Shown piece by piece: positions 1-7,787 of a DNA stretch of 47,451 nt. How positions within the stretch are numbered: position 1 is the first letter of the stretch; each line of letters starts with the position of its first letter. A model generated the notes under the pieces. It had not been told where the DNA came from. It made no database searches and saw only the letters and a program-made list of their open reading frames with translations. Both the position numbers and the translations under genes were made by a program. Source of the DNA: Novosphingobium sp. (lineage in GTDB: Bacteria; Pseudomonadota; Alphaproteobacteria; Sphingomonadales; Sphingomonadaceae); NCBI GenBank assembly GCA_030697365.1, contig JAUYQH010000066.1, forward strand, positions 1 through 47,451, in the 5' to 3' direction.

Positions 1-125
1 GGGGCGACGGCTGGGGTTAAGCAGGTGCGTTCCTCCCGCCCCAAGAAACCATTTTCCTACACGCCCCCTATCGCGCTAGCCGGTCCCGCCAGGGGAAGCC
101 GACTCGCAGCTTTCGGGAGCGTTCC

Positions 126-782
126 TTGTCTCAACTCGTCCCCACCTCGCCCCGCCCGTCGCGGCGCACTTCGGCCACCGCGTTTGCCGCCGCCGCGCCC
201 GATGCCGACGATCCGTTGCTGCAATTCGCGCCCTATCTCCACCCCGCGCCGCGGCGCAATTCGATCACCCCGGCCAAGCAGCGCGCGTTCATTGCGACGC
301 TGGCCGCGACGGGGATCGTCACCCAGGCGGCGCGGTCGATCGGCGTCTCGCTGGAGGCGCTGTACAAGTTGCGGCGGCTGGCGGGGGCCGAAGGTTTCGC
401 GGCGGCGTGGGAGGCGGCGCTCGACCATGGGGTGGCGCGGCTCGAGGATTGCGCGCTGGCGCTGGCGATCGAGGGCGAGGAGGTGCCGATCGTCTCGGGC
501 GGGCAGATGCTCGGCTGGTACCGCAAGCACAACTTCGGGTTCATCCGCTTTCTGCTGGCGCAACGCCGCGGCGCGCGGTTCGGCGAGCGCGACGCCTTCG
601 CCGCGCTGCGCCCCGGGCACCCGGTGTACGAGCGGCTGCGCGCGGAATGGCTGCACGAGGAGTATGGCGACGAGGAGCAGACCTATGCCGAGATCGACGC
701 GATGCTCGACGCGATGCGCGAGAACACCGCCGCGAACACGCTGTTGCTGGCCGAGGATGAGGAGGAGGAGGAGGAGCCATAA
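126..782 (+). CDS. Hypothetical protein with putative helix-turn-helix, acidic tail
   Basis: I do not recognise a named family. The frame starts at a TTG codon; a GGGAG ribosome-binding site at 115-119, six bases upstream, supports this start, and no ATG exists in this frame until well inside the protein. Residues of roughly 50-90 (TPAKQRAFIATLAATG, then VTQAARSIGVSLEALYKLRR) read like a small helix-turn-helix of the kind found in terminase-small-subunit-like or invertase-like proteins. The middle is rich in Arg, Trp and Tyr, and the protein ends in a run of about seven glutamates before a final proline. It converges on the HlyD-type gene, leaving only 34 bases between the two stops. No phage genes lie nearby, so a terminase role is not supported. 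DNA binding is inferred only from the helix pattern. Confidence 0.7.
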   Translation: MSQLVPTSPRPSRRTSATAFAAAAPDADDPLLQFAPYLHPAPRRNSITPAKQRAFIATLAATGIVTQAARSIGVSLEALYKLRRLAGAEGFAAAWEAALDHGVARLEDCALALAIEGEEVPIVSGGQMLGWYRKHNFGFIRFLLAQRRGARFGERDAFAALRPGHPVYERLRAEWLHEEYGDEEQTYAEIDAMLDAMRENTAANTLLLAEDEEEEEEP

Positions 783-816
783 CCCACTCCGTCGGGTTGG
801 GGTTCGGGCTTTCTTC

Positions 817-2073
817 CTACCGCTCGGTCAGCGCCTCGCCGAACGCCTTGATCACCGGTTTCATCAGGTAGGTCAGCACGCTTTTGCGGCCGGTGATGAT
901 CTCCACGTCGCAGATCATGCCGGGCACGATCGGCAGGCGCTGGCCGCGGCTGACGATGTAGGCGCGGTCGGTCTCGACGATCACGGTGTAGTAGGCCTCC
1001 TTCTCGGCCTCGTCATAGATGCTGTCGGCGCTGATCTGGCGGACCACGCCGGGCAGGCCCCCGTAGATCGAGAAATCGTAGGCGGTGACTTTCACGTTGG
1101 CGCGGTCGCCGGTCTTGATGAAGGCGATGTCCTTGGGCGCGACGCGCGCCTCGATCAGCAGCTTTTCGCCCACGGGCACGATCTGCATGATCTTCTGCCC
1201 GGCGTTGACGAAGCCGCCCACGGTGGTGACCTGGACGTCGTTGACGATCCCGGCGACGGGGGCGCGCAGTTCGTTGCGGTTCTGGCGGGCGGCGGCGCCG
1301 CGGATCGATTCCTCGTTGACCGCGATCTTGGTGGTCACCTCGCTGCGTTCGTTGAGCGCCTGCTGGCGGAAATCGAAGCGCGCCTCGCTGAGCTGGGCCT
1401 GCGCCTCCTGGATCGCGGCGGAGGCGCGGGCGGTGCCCTGGCGCGCGGCGGCGAGGCGGCCCTGGACGTCGACCAGCTCGCGCTGGGCGCTGAGCAGGTC
1501 GGTCTGCGGGACGATGCCTTTCGCTGCCAGCGGGGCGAGCATGTTGACCTGATCCTGCGCAAGCCGGGCGCTGTTGGCGAGCGCGGCGGTGGTGGCCTGG
1601 CCCTCGCTGAGGTCGCGGCGGCGCTGCTCCACCGCGCTGGCGAGCGCCGACTGGCGGCTGCGCGCGGTGGCCTGGCGGACCGCGGAGAGCGCGGCCTCGT
1701 CGGCGTTGAGCGCGCCGTTGGCCCCGCCGGTGCCCTCGTTCTGCAACCGCGCGGCGCGCGCGGCGAGGCGCTGATTCTCGGTCTCGAGCTGGCCGAGCGC
1801 CGAGGCCGACTGCGAATCGTCGAGCCGGACGAGCAGCTGGCCGCGCTTCACCGTCTGCCCGGCGCGGACCATGATGCCCGCGACCGTCGCAGGCTCGGCC
1901 GCCTGGACCAGCTGGACCTTGCTCGACGGGATGACCTTGCCCATCCCGCGGGTGATCTCGTCGACCCGCGCCACCGCGGCCCACATGATGAGCACGAGGA
2001 TGCCGACCGCCGAGATCGCGATCAGCTTGCGGTTGGCGTCCCAGTCTTCCCAGACGTCGCGAAATCGGCTCAT
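817..2073 (-). CDS. HlyD-family type I secretion periplasmic adaptor
   Basis: This is the membrane-fusion (adaptor) subunit of a type I secretion system, joining the inner-membrane ABC transporter to the TolC-like channel. The 418-residue product has a short cytosolic N terminus, one membrane helix at about residues 17-35, a lipoyl/barrel-sandwich half near 60-86 (PATVAGIMVRAGQTVKRGQ), a long Ala/Glu/Arg/Gln-rich coiled-coil hairpin at about 90-260, the second lipoyl half (RAPVAGIVNDVQVTTVGG) and the family's C-terminal segment (PGMICDVEIITGRKSVLTYL). Length and order fit the HlyD/LapC family. It is the last gene of the minus-strand unit after the ABC transporter and the SleB hydrolase, starting 9 bases after the hydrolase stop, so co-transcription is very likely. 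Confidence 0.95.
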   Translation of the reverse strand: MSRFRDVWEDWDANRKLIAISAVGILVLIMWAAVARVDEITRGMGKVIPSSKVQLVQAAEPATVAGIMVRAGQTVKRGQLLVRLDDSQSASALGQLETENQRLAARAARLQNEGTGGANGALNADEAALSAVRQATARSRQSALASAVEQRRRDLSEGQATTAALANSARLAQDQVNMLAPLAAKGIVPQTDLLSAQRELVDVQGRLAAARQGTARASAAIQEAQAQLSEARFDFRQQALNERSEVTTKIAVNEESIRGAAARQNRNELRAPVAGIVNDVQVTTVGGFVNAGQKIMQIVPVGEKLLIEARVAPKDIAFIKTGDRANVKVTAYDFSIYGGLPGVVRQISADSIYDEAEKEAYYTVIVETDRAYIVSRGQRLPIVPGMICDVEIITGRKSVLTYLMKPVIKAFGEALTER

Positions 2074-2082
2074 GCGGGGTGA

Positions 2083-3195
2083 TTACTCGCTGGCGCTGGC
2101 GGCGGAGTTGGAGACGGGCAGCGGGCCGTCGCTGACGTCCTGGCCATCGAGCGCGGCCTGGTAATGGCTGTCGGATTCGCCCGGCGCGGGGATGTTCAGG
2201 CGCCACTGCTTGAGCGGATTGATCCGCCCGCCGACGTCGGTTGCGGTGCGCCGGTCGGTGGGATCGGGGGCGATGACGATGTCCGCGGGCAGCCCGGCGT
2301 CGCCCGCCGCCGCTTCGGCGTCCTGCCGCGCCTGGAGCAGCGAATAGTTGACGTCGGGGATCCGCTCGACGCCGCTGTAACCGCCGCTGAAGGTGCTCGT
2401 ATTGCCCCACGCCCCGGGGAAGCGATAGAAGATGTGCGCGCCGATCTGCTGGATCTTGGCCAGGGTGAAGGCCCACTTGGGCAGCACATAGTCGGCGTGA
2501 TAGAACGTCGCGGTGCCCACGCTGGGCTCGACATAGCCCGACAGCGCGGCGCGCGCGACTTCCTGCGCCTGGCTCCACGTGCCCGTCGCGGGGCGGCGCA
2601 GCAGCGAGCCGTCGCAGGTGAAGCTGAACTGGCACCCGGTCCGGCGCTCCCAGCCCTGATAGACCACCCCGCAGACCGATTTGGGATAGGCCGGGTGGCG
2701 CATCCGGTTGAGCACGACCTGCGCCACCGCGCGGCGCCCGGTCATCGGCTCGTTGGCGGCTTCGTAATAGACCGCCTGGGTCAGGCAGGTCAGCGCGTTG
2801 CCCATCGGCCCCGCGCCCGATCCCGCAACCGCCTGGCTGATCAGGAACGAGCGCGCCTGCTGGAGCGGCGCGCCCGAGATCGGGATCAGCGCATTGCGTT
2901 CTTTCGCCGCATCGCCCTGAACGACGATCGTGGCCTGCGCGCCCTCGGTCAGGCTGGCGACCGCGCGCTTGGCTTCGAGGCTGACGCGGATCGTCGTCTC
3001 GGCCTGCGCAGCCGAGTTGAAGCCGAGCGCCTTCAGAACGGCGCCGAAGCCGGTCCCGCCAGCGACTTGCAGCGCTCCGACCGCCAGCGCGGCCAGCGCC
3101 GCCAGCGCCCAGACCAGGCGCGGCGTAATGCGGCGCGAATCCTGCGCCGCGATGCTGGGATCCATCCCGAGATCGAGAACCGTTCCGTCGTGCAT
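2083..3195 (-). CDS. SleB/CwlJ-type cell-wall hydrolase within the secretion operon
   Basis: This is a predicted membrane-anchored peptidoglycan hydrolase. A single hydrophobic helix at about residues 27-46 (LVWALAALAALAVGALQVAG) anchors it. After an Ala/Gln-rich linker, residues of about 137-250 match the Hydrolase_2 (SleB/CwlJ) fold: LTCLTQAVYYEAANEPMTGR, then AVAQVVLNRMRHPAYPKSVC and GCQFSFTCDG. Glu145 in YYEA is the expected catalytic acid of this lytic-transglycosylase-like family. The C-terminal 100 residues look like a linker without a clear domain. It sits 5 bases after the ABC transporter stop and 9 bases before the HlyD start, so it is translated from the same message. Inferred role: local opening of the wall for exporter assembly or adhesin passage. 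The family call is firm; the link to secretion rests on position only. Confidence 0.9.
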   Translation of the reverse strand: MHDGTVLDLGMDPSIAAQDSRRITPRLVWALAALAALAVGALQVAGGTGFGAVLKALGFNSAAQAETTIRVSLEAKRAVASLTEGAQATIVVQGDAAKERNALIPISGAPLQQARSFLISQAVAGSGAGPMGNALTCLTQAVYYEAANEPMTGRRAVAQVVLNRMRHPAYPKSVCGVVYQGWERRTGCQFSFTCDGSLLRRPATGTWSQAQEVARAALSGYVEPSVGTATFYHADYVLPKWAFTLAKIQQIGAHIFYRFPGAWGNTSTFSGGYSGVERIPDVNYSLLQARQDAEAAAGDAGLPADIVIAPDPTDRRTATDVGGRINPLKQWRLNIPAPGESDSHYQAALDGQDVSDGPLPVSNSAASASE

Positions 3196-3200
3196 TCCGC

Positions 3201-5360
3201 TTACGGCTTCACGCCGCCTCCGAGTCCCAAACCGGCAGTTGCGATTATCTGGTCTCGCGGCCCGTCCGCCACAATGCGCCCCTTGTCGAGGACGATCAAG
3301 CGGTTACACAGCGAGAAAAGCGCCGGTCGATGGGTCGAAATAACCAGCGTCTGGGCAGGTGTCAGTGATCGGGACAACTGCTCGACGAAAAGTTTCTCGG
3401 TTTGCGAATCCATCGCGCCCGTTGGCTCATCGAGGAAAATCAGCCTGGCCGGCGAAACGAACGCGCGCGCCAGCGTGAGGAAGCTGCGCTGCCCGCCCGA
3501 AAGGCGGCTGCCGTGCTCGCCCACCGCACGGTCGAACCCGCCCGCGTCGCGCGCGAGGAACTGGTCGGCGCCGACGGTGCGCAGCGCTTCGAGCAGTTCC
3601 TCGTCGCTCGCCTGGCCGGCTCCCAGCGAGAGGTTGTCCTTGACGCTTCCCGAGAACAGATCGCTGTCCTGCGCGACGAAGCGGAAGGCGCTGCGCAAGT
3701 CCTGCGGGCGATACTGGCGGCTGTCGATCCCGTCGACCAGCATCTGCCCTCCCGTGGGCTGGTAGAGCCCGCACAGCACGCGGCCGAGAGTCGATTTGCC
3801 CGATGCGACGCGCCCGATCACCGCGATCCGGTCACCGGGTTCGATCGCCAGGTCGATCCGCGCCAGCGATTCGGCCGAGGCTTCGGGATAGGTGAAGTCC
3901 ACCGCCTCCAGCCGGATCCGCGCGACACGCACTTCCGGCGTGATCGTCGAACTGCCCATCCGCCGCTCGTCGCCGCCGTCCCACAGCCGCTGGATCGAAT
4001 CGAGCGTCTGGCGGGCCTGCTGGCCGCGGGTGAGGAGGAACGCAAACTGGCCGACGGGCGCAAGGCTGCGCGAGGAGAGCATGACGATTGCGATGATCGC
4101 GCCCATCGTGATCGATCCGTTGGCGAACAGGTAGTACCCGCCCACGATCAGCGCGATGTTGGACACCTGCTGGAAGGTCGAGGCGAGGCTTACCGCGGTG
4201 CTCGAGATGTCCTTGAGCTTCTGCTGCGAATGGGTGCCGATCTCGGCCAGCCGCCGCCAGCGGCCGAGCATCATACCCTCGCCCGCCACGCTTTTGAGCG
4301 TTTCGATCCCGGCGATCGATTCCACCAGCAGCGTCTGCTGCAAGCCGTAGTCCGCCTGGGCATCGCGCGCCGCATCGACGACCTTGCGCTGGAGCCGCCA
4401 GCCCGCCAGCGCCATGACGATCATCGCCACGATCGGGATCAGCGCCAGCCAACCCGCGATATACCCGATCATCGCCACGAACAGGACCAGGAACGCCATG
4501 TCGATGATCAGCACGATCGTGGTCGAGGCGAAGAAATCGCGGACGATCGCGTATTCGGAAACGCGCGCGACGAGGTTGCCGGTGTGGCCCTGGCGCTCGG
4601 CCAGCGGGGCGGAGAGAATCTTCGAATAGATCTTCTGCGACAGCCGCAGATCGAGATCGCGGCCGATCTGGTCGAGCACTTCGGTGCGCGCGCGGCGCAG
4701 GAAGTATTCGAGCGCGAAGGCGATGATCACCCCCAGCGAAAGCACCCACAGCGTCGATTCGGCGCGGTTGGGGATCACCCGATCATAGACGTTCATCGAG
4801 AACAGCGGGAGCGCCAGCGCGAGCAGGTTGACGATCCCGGTGGCGACGAGGACGGGGGTAAAGCGGCGGCGATCGCGCGCGACTTCGCTCCAGAACCAGT
4901 GCTCGCGGGCGCGGCGGTGCCACGGCTGACCGGTATCGCGCAGCGCCTGAGGATCGCCGGTGACGTTCAGCGCGCGCCCGGTATAGTCGGTGGCGAGGTC
5001 GGCGAATGGCTCCCATGCGGCCTTGCCGGTGGCCGGCCGCCAGACCAGCGCCTGGCCGTCGCGAACCTCGTGGACCACCACCGGGCCATCGGTCAGCGCG
5101 ACCACCGCCGGATAAGGTTCGGGCCGCCGCGACAGCTTGGGGCGGTCCTCGGTGATGGTGTTGAGCCCGAGCAGTTCAAGCGCGGGCGAGGCCTGGTGCC
5201 ACGGCAGCTGCCCGTCGCGGTTCAGCGCGAGGCCCCCCAGCAGTCCGGGCGCGAACGCCACACCGAACCGCGCCGCCAGCTCGCCGATGCAGGCGACCAG
5301 CGGGTCGGCGGTGCGGGCCTTGGGCCCACCTTCCTGAAACCGGGCGCTTTCGATGTTCAC
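3201..5360 (-). CDS. Type I secretion permease/ATPase, LapB/LssB type
   Basis: This inner-membrane ABC exporter powers export of the large adhesin. The N-terminal 150 residues resemble a C39 peptidase-like domain, but no catalytic Cys is visible (FGVAFAPGLLGGLALNRDG), so it is probably a degenerate substrate-docking domain, as in LapB-type exporters. A six-helix transmembrane region follows (about 165-450, including LLALALPLFSMNVYDRVIPN, a segment typical of this family). The ATPase shows Walker A (GRVASGKSTL, about residue 520), signature LSGGQRSF (about 624) and Walker B (RLIFLDEPTGAMDS, about 645). I chose a GTG start at 5360 because GGACGGA precedes it closely; a TTG at 5372 is also open. 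The SleB hydrolase follows 5 bases after its stop. Upstream, 219 bases with a palindrome separate it from the TolC gene, so it may have its own promoter. Confidence 0.95.
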   Translation of the reverse strand: MNIESARFQEGGPKARTADPLVACIGELAARFGVAFAPGLLGGLALNRDGQLPWHQASPALELLGLNTITEDRPKLSRRPEPYPAVVALTDGPVVVHEVRDGQALVWRPATGKAAWEPFADLATDYTGRALNVTGDPQALRDTGQPWHRRAREHWFWSEVARDRRRFTPVLVATGIVNLLALALPLFSMNVYDRVIPNRAESTLWVLSLGVIIAFALEYFLRRARTEVLDQIGRDLDLRLSQKIYSKILSAPLAERQGHTGNLVARVSEYAIVRDFFASTTIVLIIDMAFLVLFVAMIGYIAGWLALIPIVAMIVMALAGWRLQRKVVDAARDAQADYGLQQTLLVESIAGIETLKSVAGEGMMLGRWRRLAEIGTHSQQKLKDISSTAVSLASTFQQVSNIALIVGGYYLFANGSITMGAIIAIVMLSSRSLAPVGQFAFLLTRGQQARQTLDSIQRLWDGGDERRMGSSTITPEVRVARIRLEAVDFTYPEASAESLARIDLAIEPGDRIAVIGRVASGKSTLGRVLCGLYQPTGGQMLVDGIDSRQYRPQDLRSAFRFVAQDSDLFSGSVKDNLSLGAGQASDEELLEALRTVGADQFLARDAGGFDRAVGEHGSRLSGGQRSFLTLARAFVSPARLIFLDEPTGAMDSQTEKLFVEQLSRSLTPAQTLVISTHRPALFSLCNRLIVLDKGRIVADGPRDQIIATAGLGLGGGVKP

Positions 5361-5447
5361 ATGTCCGTCCAAGTTTAACCGACCCCGGGGTCGCCTTTAG
5401 CCGATAACCCGTTCGGTTCCCACGCGATTAACCGTGGAAATGGCCGA

Positions 5448-5571
5448 TCCTCCCCGGGACGGGGAGGTGCCAGCCCGCAGGGCCGAGGGAGGGGGCTCGC
5501 CTCCGGCGCAGCACCTGGCCGTAGCCCCCCTCCACCACCTTCGGCGGTCCCCCTCCCCGTCCCGAGGAGGA
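5448..5571. repeat. Intergenic palindromic repeat A
   Basis: A long imperfect palindrome lies between the TolC-like gene and the ABC transporter gene. The outer arms, 5448-5467 and 5552-5571, are complementary at 19 of 20 bases, and each arm is itself a small GC hairpin (cctccccgggacggggagg). Inner segments (gagggaggggg and ccccctccaccacc) also pair loosely. The pattern resembles repetitive intergenic elements frequent in sphingomonads. A folded transcript here could terminate or reduce read-through from the TolC gene, or protect a 3' end, but there is no T-tract. Its function is not established. Confidence 0.8.
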
Positions 5572-5579
5572 ACTAACCC

Positions 5580-6995
5580 CTACGGCCGCGAGCGATATTG
5601 CCGCTCGCTCACCTTCGGCGGGCCATAATTGAACTGCTCCCGCTCTTTCTCGCCCGCGCCTTCACCCGGCGCGACTTCGAGCGCGGTGAGGAAGCGGTTG
5701 GTCGCGGCCAGCGTCTGGTACTGCGCGAACAGTTGCGAGAACCGCGCCGTCTCCAGCCGGGTCTGCACGCTATAGCGTGAGTTCTGTGCATCGAGCACGT
5801 CGAGCAGCGAGCGCCGCCCGATGTTGAACTGGCTGCGGTACGACAGCAACACGTCGTCGCTGACCTTGCTCTGGGTATCGAGCTCGGTGCTGATCCGGGT
5901 TTGCGCGTTCAGCGCGTTCCATGCGGTGCGAACGTCCTCCTCGGCCTCGCGGCTGACCTGATCGAGCCGGAAGCGCGCCTCGCTGGCGCGGCGCACGTGC
6001 TCTTCGTACTTGGCCTGGGTGATGCCGCCCGAGTAGAGGTTCCAGCGGATGAAGGCGCGCGCGGTGACATCGTTGGTGTTGCCGTTGAACCCATCGATGT
6101 CCTCGCCGACGCGCCCGGTCATATCGACCCCGATCGTCGGATAAAGCTCACCCTTGACGCTTCGGGCCAGCGAATTGGCGGCGTCGACGTCGGCCTCGGC
6201 TTCCTTGACCAACGGGTTCTGGGTGCGCGCGAGGCCGACCGCCTCGTCCACCGAACCGGGCATCTGCGCGGCCAGGCTGGGCGGAACCTGGAACTGTTCG
6301 ATGTCCAGCCCGGTCAGCCGCCGCAGCGTGATCTTGGCGTCGTCGAGGCTTTGCAGCGATTCGGTTTCGCGCACGATCGCGGCCTGCAGGCGTTCCTGCG
6401 CCTGCTGTTGGTCGGCGATCGAGATCGACCCTTCCTTGACCCCGGTGCCCAGGTCGCGGACCAGCGTCTGGTGAAACGCGGTGTTATCCTGGCTGGCGGC
6501 GTAGATCCGCTGTTGGAGCAGGACGTTGAGGTACTGGCGCGAAATCTGGAGCCCGATGAACTCCGAACGCTCCAGCACCCGCATCGACGCGCCATCGACC
6601 CGGCTGGCCTGGCGCAGCACTTCGCCGCGGCGCTTGCCGAAATCGATCAGATCCCAGGTGCCGGTCCCCTGGAATTCGAGCGGGTAGAGCCGCTGGTTGG
6701 CGATGCCCAGCGTGCGCCGGGTGCGGTTCTCCAGCCGCCGGACGCCCGCCGAAGCCTCGACATCGACCCGCGGCAGATAGCGCCCTTGCGCCTGCTTGCG
6801 CTCGAACTCGATCGCCTCCTTGTTCATCTGCGCCTGGATCACTTCGGGATTGGACTGCATCGCGACCGTGATCGCGTCCTTCAGCGAAATGGATTCGCCG
6901 CCCCCCGATGCCGACTGGGCGAGCGCGCCCTGGGCAGCTCCGGCCAGCAGCAGCGCCGCCAGCCCGGTCTTCAGAATTGTCTTGGTGGTCATCAT
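5580..6995 (-). CDS. TolC-family outer-membrane channel for type I secretion
   Basis: This is the outer-membrane and periplasmic tunnel of a type I system. A signal peptide occupies residues 1-27 (TILKTGLAALLLAGAAQGALA, cut before QSAS). The rest carries the duplicated OEP repeat: a first half with SLKDAITVAMQSNPEVIQAQ and a second with AVGLARTQNPLVKEAEADVD, each starting a long helix pair, then strand segments (YPTIGVDMTGRVG; ARAFIRWNLYSGG) and the family-typical SYRSQFNIGRRSLLDVLDAQ. The length of 471 fits. Two adjacent ATG codons are possible starts. It follows the OmpA gene by 35 bases and is therefore probably co-transcribed with the adhesin. The AEC-type tail (GEGAGEKEREQFNYGPPKV) is not conserved in the family as far as I know. 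Confidence 0.94.
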   Translation of the reverse strand: MMTTKTILKTGLAALLLAGAAQGALAQSASGGGESISLKDAITVAMQSNPEVIQAQMNKEAIEFERKQAQGRYLPRVDVEASAGVRRLENRTRRTLGIANQRLYPLEFQGTGTWDLIDFGKRRGEVLRQASRVDGASMRVLERSEFIGLQISRQYLNVLLQQRIYAASQDNTAFHQTLVRDLGTGVKEGSISIADQQQAQERLQAAIVRETESLQSLDDAKITLRRLTGLDIEQFQVPPSLAAQMPGSVDEAVGLARTQNPLVKEAEADVDAANSLARSVKGELYPTIGVDMTGRVGEDIDGFNGNTNDVTARAFIRWNLYSGGITQAKYEEHVRRASEARFRLDQVSREAEEDVRTAWNALNAQTRISTELDTQSKVSDDVLLSYRSQFNIGRRSLLDVLDAQNSRYSVQTRLETARFSQLFAQYQTLAATNRFLTALEVAPGEGAGEKEREQFNYGPPKVSERQYRSRP

Positions 6996-7030
6996 GATAT
7001 CTCGCCCCCCGGCGCGATTGAAGGTGAAGC

Positions 7031-7753
7031 TCAGCGTGCGGTGATTTCGACGCGGCGGTTGGTTGGATTGCGTTCGCCATCGGGCGTGGGCACGCGAGGT
7101 TCGGCCTCACCCTTGCCGGCGACCATGGCGCTACCGCCCGCGAGCCCCGCCTGCGACAGCGCTGCCGCCACCGCGTTGGCGCGACGGATAGACAGCTCGT
7201 TGTTGTAGTCGTCGCTACCCGAACGGTCGGTATGCCCGGTCACGTTGACCGCGCCCCAGCCGCACGCGACCATGTTGTTGACGATGAAGTCCACGGTCTG
7301 TTGCGCGCTTTCGGGCACAACCGCGCTGTCCCAATCGAAGAACACCGTGCCGAGGATCGGCTGGCGGCAGATTTCGGGGGTGACCGTGCTGACCTGCTGC
7401 CCCATCTGCGGCATCGGCGCCATCGGTGTCGCCTGCATCCGGCCATAGGCATCGGCGCACTTGCCAATGCTGACCGGATCCCTGGTCCCGCTCTTGAGAA
7501 AGCCCAGCGCGATGCCGCACTGCGCCTTGGCCTGCATCGCCCAGATATAGCGCGGATCGTTGGCGCCCACCGTGGCGGCCATCGCCGCGACCGCCGCATC
7601 GTGGCGGGTGAGAAGCTCGGTGCGCAACTGCCCCTTGCCCATCGTCATCAGGTCTTCGCCCGATTGCGCCGCGGCGAGCGCGGGCCAGAACCCAGCCGTA
7701 GCCGCCCCCGCCAGCGCAAGCGCGACTGTGGCCCGCTTCATCGTGATCTCCAT
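7031..7753 (-). CDS. OmpA-domain peptidoglycan-binding protein
   Basis: A periplasmic or outer-membrane-associated protein predicted to bind peptidoglycan. A signal peptide is clear (KRATVALALAGAATAGFWPA, cut near AAAQSG). The first half has no beta-barrel; it is a small helical region containing two cysteines. The C-terminal ~110 residues are an OmpA domain: TVFFDWDSAVVPESAQQTVD, then VNVTGHTDRSGSDDYNNELS and RRANAVAAAL, with the Asp/Arg set (TDRSG, NELSIRRA) that contacts diaminopimelate in this family. Two ATG starts are possible, 7753 (AGGGGG upstream) and 7741 (GGAG upstream); both keep the signal peptide. The gene lies 34 bases after the adhesin stop and 35 bases before the TolC start, so it likely helps hold or position the adhesin or its exporter at the wall. 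Confidence 0.92.
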   Translation of the reverse strand: MEITMKRATVALALAGAATAGFWPALAAAQSGEDLMTMGKGQLRTELLTRHDAAVAAMAATVGANDPRYIWAMQAKAQCGIALGFLKSGTRDPVSIGKCADAYGRMQATPMAPMPQMGQQVSTVTPEICRQPILGTVFFDWDSAVVPESAQQTVDFIVNNMVACGWGAVNVTGHTDRSGSDDYNNELSIRRANAVAAALSQAGLAGGSAMVAGKGEAEPRVPTPDGERNPTNRRVEITAR

Positions 7754-7787
7754 GTCATTCCCCCTGTTGTAGCCAGCCGCCCCCGCC

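Noticed and set aside
126..782. Phage terminase small subunit
   Set aside because: Only the helix pattern is similar; no large subunit, portal or other phage gene is present.
25..2082. Plus-strand frame through the left end
   Set aside because: It overlaps both the putative helix-turn-helix gene and the HlyD gene in other frames and reads as Arg/Pro-rich noise.
3402..5378. Plus-strand frame opposite the ABC transporter gene
   Set aside because: The ABC transporter on the other strand has all motifs; this frame has none.
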